DNA of 64,000 nucleotides, taken from positions 186,001-250,000 of the forward strand of contig NZ_CP101988.1 of the NCBI RefSeq assembly GCF_024508335.1, read 5' to 3'. Source of the stretch: Cellulomonas chengniuliangii (GTDB lineage Bacteria; Actinomycetota; Actinomycetes; Actinomycetales; Cellulomonadaceae). Of this stretch, positions 60,573 through 64,000 are shown in pieces. The position numbers and the translations under genes are program-made. The number at the start of each line of letters is the position of its first letter. Within the stretch, counting starts at the first letter, position 1. The notes under the pieces are model-generated. The model ran no database searches. It saw only the letters and a list, made by a program, of their open reading frames with translations, and was not told where the DNA came from.

Positions 60573-61438
60573 CCTCCGTGACCAGCTCGACCTCAGTCCC
60601 GACGCGCACGGACGGCGCGGGCCCCGCCGCCGCCTTCGCGGAGCCGCCGCTGCGCGCCGAGGGCCTCACGCTCGCGTACGACAAGACCGTGGTGGTCGAG
60701 GACCTCACGGTGTCGGTGCCCCGTGAGTCGTTCACCGTGATCATCGGCCCCAACGGCTGCGGCAAGTCGACGCTGCTGCGCGCGCTGGCCCGCACGATGG
60801 CGCCGCGCTCCGGCAGGGTGCTGCTCGACGGCGAGCCCATCACCGCGCTGCGCACCAAGCAGGTGGCCAAGCGCATCGCGCTGCTGCCGCAGAGCCCGAT
60901 CGCCCCTGAGGCCATCACCGTGGGGGACCTGGTCGCGCGCGGCCGCTACCCCCACCAGGGGTTGCTGCGGCAGTGGTCGCCCGCCGACGAGGTCGCCGTG
61001 CGGGACGCCCTGGACGCCACCGAGGTCACCAGCCTGCGCGAGCGGCTGGTCAGCGAGCTGTCCGGCGGGCAGCGCCAGCGGGTGTGGCTGGCGATGGCGC
61101 TCGCGCAGCAGACCGACCTGCTGCTGCTCGACGAGCCCACGACGTTCCTCGACATCGCCCACCAGCTCGAGGTCATGGACCTGTGCGCGCACCTGCACGA
61201 GCAGGGCCGCACGCTGGTCGCCGTGCTGCACGACATCAACCAGGCCGCCCGCTACGCCACGCACCTGATCGCCATGAAGGGCGGCGCCGTCGTCGCCGAA
61301 GGAGCCCCGCAGGACGTCATCACGGCCGAGCGGATGGCCGATGTGTTCGGGCTCGCGTGCCGGGTGGTCCCCGACCCGGAGACCGGCACGCCCCTGGTCG
61401 TGCCGGCGCGGCGCGGCGGGCACATCCGGCACGCCTGA
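60569..61438 (+). CDS. Iron-siderophore ABC transporter ATP-binding protein
   Basis: A 289-residue ATPase. Walker A IIGPNGCGKSTLL, the LSGGQRQRVWLAMALAQQTD signature, Walker B LLLLDEPTTFLDI and the switch His in VAVLHDINQAARY are intact. Its closest relatives are FepC/FhuC-type ATPases that drive siderophore import. GTG start overlaps the previous TGA. Last gene of the four-gene operon; the hairpin at 61454 follows. Confidence 0.96.
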   Translation: MTSVTSSTSVPTRTDGAGPAAAFAEPPLRAEGLTLAYDKTVVVEDLTVSVPRESFTVIIGPNGCGKSTLLRALARTMAPRSGRVLLDGEPITALRTKQVAKRIALLPQSPIAPEAITVGDLVARGRYPHQGLLRQWSPADEVAVRDALDATEVTSLRERLVSELSGGQRQRVWLAMALAQQTDLLLLDEPTTFLDIAHQLEVMDLCAHLHEQGRTLVAVLHDINQAARYATHLIAMKGGAVVAEGAPQDVITAERMADVFGLACRVVPDPETGTPLVVPARRGGHIRHA

Positions 61439-61453
61439 CATCGACGCGGCCTA

Positions 61454-61489
61454 GGGTCGGAGGCCTACGGCGGGGGTCTGCTCCGACCC
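61454..61489. terminator. Possible terminator between the iron operon and the serine hydrolase
   Basis: GGGTCGGAG (61454-61462) pairs with CTCCGACCC (61481-61489) around an 18-nt loop, between two converging genes. The stem is modest and the loop long, so confidence is limited. Confidence 0.5.
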
Positions 61490-61514
61490 GGCTACTCGCA
61501 GGGCGTGCTCCCTG

Positions 61515-62948
61515 TCACGCGGTCACCTGGGCAGCGGTGACGCGCAGCATGGAGGGCTGTCGGCGCAGGAACTCCTCGACCGGCCAGCTCGTCATCCCGC
61601 CGACGCGCACGGACGCGATCGAGCCGTCGGCGGCACGCTCCAGGCGGATGAGCTCCCCGGAGCTGCCGAAGCCCGTCTGCGGGTGGACGCGCAGGGTGTC
61701 GGGGCCGACCACCTCGAGCTCCTCGAAGCCCTCCATCGGGTCGGCCGAGGACGGGTCCAGCGCGACGAGTCGCCCGCCCAGGACGGTCAGGTCGAGCAGG
61801 CCCCACAGGTTCGCGAAGCGTCCGGTGTACGACTCCAGCGGGGGCAGCACCCCGGCGGGGGCCGGTGGCGTGAAGCCGCGGCGCGGGGTCAGCGCGGCGT
61901 CGATGAGCTTGACCAGCGCGGTCGCGATCGGAGTGGCGGGGCCGTCCACCGCGTTGGTCAGGACGCTCACCACGAGCTTGTCCTTGGGGTCGATGTACGT
62001 GCGGGTGATGTGCCCCGGGTAGCCGCCGGAGTGCCCGATCAGGGGCCGGTCACCGATCTTCCGGACATCCATCCCCACCCCGTAGCGGCCGACCTCCTCC
62101 CCATACGAGGAGACGACGGACTCGAGCCGCTGCATGAGCCGCTTGGAGTCGTCGCTGAGCAGGCGGGTGTCGCCGAACCAGTGCGCCGCCCCGTACTCGG
62201 TGAGCTCGGCGGCAGTGGAGTAGAACCCGGTGGCGGCAGACATCACCCGGGTGTCCACGTGCTCGATGACCTGGCGCTCATGCGTGCCGAACAGCAGCGC
62301 GGTGTGCCCGCTGGCGTACTCGTCGGCCCGGGCGGGGTCGTACTCGGCGCCTGTGCGGGTCAGGCCGAGCGGCTCGATGATGTGGGTGCGGGTGTACTCG
62401 TCGAACGTCTGCCCGCTGGCGGCCTCGATGGCCAGGCCCAGCAGCGAGTACCCGACGTTCGAGTAGTGGAAGTGCTCGTTGCGGGCGTAGACGCGGCCGT
62501 CGGCCACGATGTCCGCGATGAGGGTCTCGCGGTCTGGGAACGGGTACGCGAGCTGCCAGAAGTCGGCGTGCACGCCGTCCCGGATCACGCCGGACTGGTG
62601 GCCCAGCAGCTCCCGGATGGTCGCCTCGGCGATCGGCGATCCAGCCTCCACGAGCTCGGGGACGTACTGGCCGATGGCGTCGTCGAGCCGGATCCTGCCC
62701 GCCTCGACGAGCTGCATCACCGAGGTGGCCGCGAACGTCTTGGAGTGCGACGCGATGCGGAACAGGTGGTCGGTGCGCAACGGGGTCCCGGCGACGGCGT
62801 CCGCGACGCCGACGGCCATGTCGAGCACGAGCTCGTCGTCCGAGCGGATCGCGACCTGCACGCCGGGCACCCGATGGTGCACGGCCTGCGTCTCGACGAA
62901 CTGGGCGAGGTAGCCGGCAGCCGCACGGATCGTCTCGGTCTGGCTCAT
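61515..62948 (-). CDS. Serine hydrolase, beta-lactamase/DD-peptidase fold
   Basis: A 477-residue protein of the class-C-beta-lactamase superfamily. The nucleophile SxxK is SHSKT (about 73-77), the Y-x-N motif is HYSNVGYSLLG, and HSGGYPGH replaces KTG. The C-terminal domain (about 370-477) is a beta-barrel as in D-aminopeptidases and esterases. No signal peptide is visible, so it probably acts in the cytoplasm. Substrates of such enzymes range from D-amino peptides to esters; none can be assigned. ATG at 62948. It is divergent from the amidohydrolase. Confidence 0.88.
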   Translation of the reverse strand: MSQTETIRAAAGYLAQFVETQAVHHRVPGVQVAIRSDDELVLDMAVGVADAVAGTPLRTDHLFRIASHSKTFAATSVMQLVEAGRIRLDDAIGQYVPELVEAGSPIAEATIRELLGHQSGVIRDGVHADFWQLAYPFPDRETLIADIVADGRVYARNEHFHYSNVGYSLLGLAIEAASGQTFDEYTRTHIIEPLGLTRTGAEYDPARADEYASGHTALLFGTHERQVIEHVDTRVMSAATGFYSTAAELTEYGAAHWFGDTRLLSDDSKRLMQRLESVVSSYGEEVGRYGVGMDVRKIGDRPLIGHSGGYPGHITRTYIDPKDKLVVSVLTNAVDGPATPIATALVKLIDAALTPRRGFTPPAPAGVLPPLESYTGRFANLWGLLDLTVLGGRLVALDPSSADPMEGFEELEVVGPDTLRVHPQTGFGSSGELIRLERAADGSIASVRVGGMTSWPVEEFLRRQPSMLRVTAAQVTA

Positions 62949-63090
62949 GGGATGCACACTCCGGAGTCTGGGGATGGTCGCTGACCTGACTGGCCGGCGG
63001 CCCTTGGGGTCGCGGACGTCGCGCAGGATGTCGCCGAGGGTAGTCATCGCCAGCACGGTCACGGTGCGGACGATGCTGTTCGATGGGTCC

Positions 63091-64000
63091 GTGATCCACA
63101 CCACCGACGACGGGATGGCCGCCTCGCCGGTCCCGGTGCTGCTCGCCCGCGCGCGGCCGCTCGACACGACCGGCGATCCCGGCCTCGTGGACGTGCTGCT
63201 GCGGGAAGGGCGCGTCGCGGCCATCGGCCCCGCTGGCTCGCTCGACGCCTCGCTCAGCAGCGGCACGCGGGTCGAGCGCGTGGACCTGGACGGGCGCACC
63301 CTGATGCCGGGCCTGTGGGACGCGCACACCCACCTCACGCAGTGGGCGCTGGCCCGCGATCGGCTCGACGTGTCCGCCGCGACCTCCGCGGCCCACGCCG
63401 TGCGCCTGGTCGTGGGGCGCCTGGCGGACCGCCCGCCCCGGCCCGGGACGGCCCTGGTCGGCTACGGGTTCCGCGACGGTCTGTGGCCCGACGTGCCGAC
63501 GGCCGCCCTGCTCGACGCGGCGGCCGGCGCCACGCCGGTCGTGCTGGTCTCCGGCGACCTGCACTGCGGCTGGCTGTCCACCGCGGGCCTCGCCTACCTG
63601 GGCGTGGGCGAGCACCCCACGGGAGTGCTCCGCGAGGACGAGTGGCTGCCCGTGATGGGCGAGGTCGACCGTGTGCCGGACGAGGTCGCCGACGCGCTCG
63701 TCGCCGAGGCCGTCAAGGACGCCGCGACGCTCGGGGTGGTCGGGGTCGTCGACCTGGAGATCGCCGACAACGTGGACGTGTGGCGTCGCCGGGCCGCCAC
63801 GGCCGCACCCGCGGCCCGGATCCGCGCCGGGGTCTGGGAGGCGCACCTCGACCGCGTGCTGCGCGAGGGCCTGGTCGCCGGGGACCCGCTCACCCCCGAC
63901 GGGCTCGTCACACAAGGACCGTTCAAGGTCATCACCGACGGCTCCCTCAACACCCGCACCGCCTTCTGCCACGACCCCTACCCGGGCGCGTCGGGCAGCC
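63091..64000 (+). CDS. Amidohydrolase, YtcJ-like, partial
   Basis: The first about 300 residues of a metal-dependent amidohydrolase running off the right edge. The N-terminal composite domain (VLLREGRVAAIGPAG) is followed by MPGLWDAHTHLTQWAL, with the HxH metal ligands, and later GVVGVVDLEIADNVDVWRRR and FKVITDGSLNTRTA. These suit YtcJ-like enzymes (amino-hydrolases of unknown substrate). The GTG at 63091 is a reasonable start; an ATG at 63073 in the same frame is also possible. Confidence 0.8.
   Translation, partial: MIHTTDDGMAASPVPVLLARARPLDTTGDPGLVDVLLREGRVAAIGPAGSLDASLSSGTRVERVDLDGRTLMPGLWDAHTHLTQWALARDRLDVSAATSAAHAVRLVVGRLADRPPRPGTALVGYGFRDGLWPDVPTAALLDAAAGATPVVLVSGDLHCGWLSTAGLAYLGVGEHPTGVLREDEWLPVMGEVDRVPDEVADALVAEAVKDAATLGVVGVVDLEIADNVDVWRRRAATAAPAARIRAGVWEAHLDRVLREGLVAGDPLTPDGLVTQGPFKVITDGSLNTRTAFCHDPYPGASGS

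Overview
The window is chromosomal DNA of a very GC-rich actinobacterium, most likely Cellulomonas or a close relative (Cellulomonadaceae, Micrococcales). The evidence is the strong G/C bias at third codon positions, frequent GTG starts, actinobacterial families (DUF5997, DUF3151, an LppM-like lipoprotein, a RamB/ScfR-type regulator, GTP-dependent PEP carboxykinase), HspR- and IdeR-type operators, and several secreted polysaccharide-degrading enzymes. No rRNA, CRISPR array, insertion sequence or prophage was seen. One tRNA (Arg-ACG) is present.

Layout. 0-9 kb: end of a GlsB-type membrane protein, tRNA-Arg, a secreted GH16 glucanase with a ricin-B domain, a giant multidomain secreted GH3 enzyme, and a Na+/H+ antiporter. 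9-16.7 kb: ribokinase, a LysR effector-domain protein lacking its HTH and divergent from DUF5997, trmB, a double VOC protein, a chimeric glycosyltransferase in atypical DNA, an alpha/beta hydrolase and an LppM-type lipoprotein. 16.7-25.7 kb: clpB behind an HspR-type operator, an oxidoreductase, a TetR regulator with a cytoplasmic GH3 beta-glucosidase, and two membrane proteins, one probably starting at CTG. 25.7-34.7 kb: xthA, an SDR, pyrE, lemA, a HAD phosphatase, DedA, a secreted pectate lyase, an rRNA/tRNA methyltransferase and fbaA. 34.7-40 kb: a partner-switching cluster (STAS, PAS-GAF-PP2C-ATPase, STAS), DUF3151 and purA. 40-50.5 kb is the most accessory stretch: a GvpU-like protein divergent from an unrecognised protein with three internal repeats, a Doc-type toxin-antitoxin pair with a clear palindromic operator, an unusual family-A DNA polymerase, an AraC/VOC pair, a lower-GC patch with a frameshifted membrane gene, an LD-carboxypeptidase, a gene remnant and a SUKH-like protein. 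50.5-64 kb: a RamB-like regulator divergent from pckG, purD and purC, an iron-siderophore uptake operon behind an IdeR-type iron box, a serine hydrolase and the start of an amidohydrolase.

How the genes work together. GH16, two GH3 enzymes and a pectate lyase break down plant or fungal polysaccharides; ribokinase, fbaA and pckG handle the carbon, and the RamB-like protein next to pckG is a plausible carbon-source switch. The iron operon is a complete ABC importer (binding protein, two permeases, ATPase). The STAS/PP2C cluster probably feeds an anti-sigma partner switch whose kinase and sigma factor are not in this window.

Most unusual signals: four 10-bp repeats at an exact 23-bp spacing before the GH16 gene; the chimeric glycosyltransferase and the nearby palindromes; the three-repeat protein; and the split membrane gene near 46.2 kb. 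Start codons were chosen from visible ribosome-binding sites and are less certain where noted.
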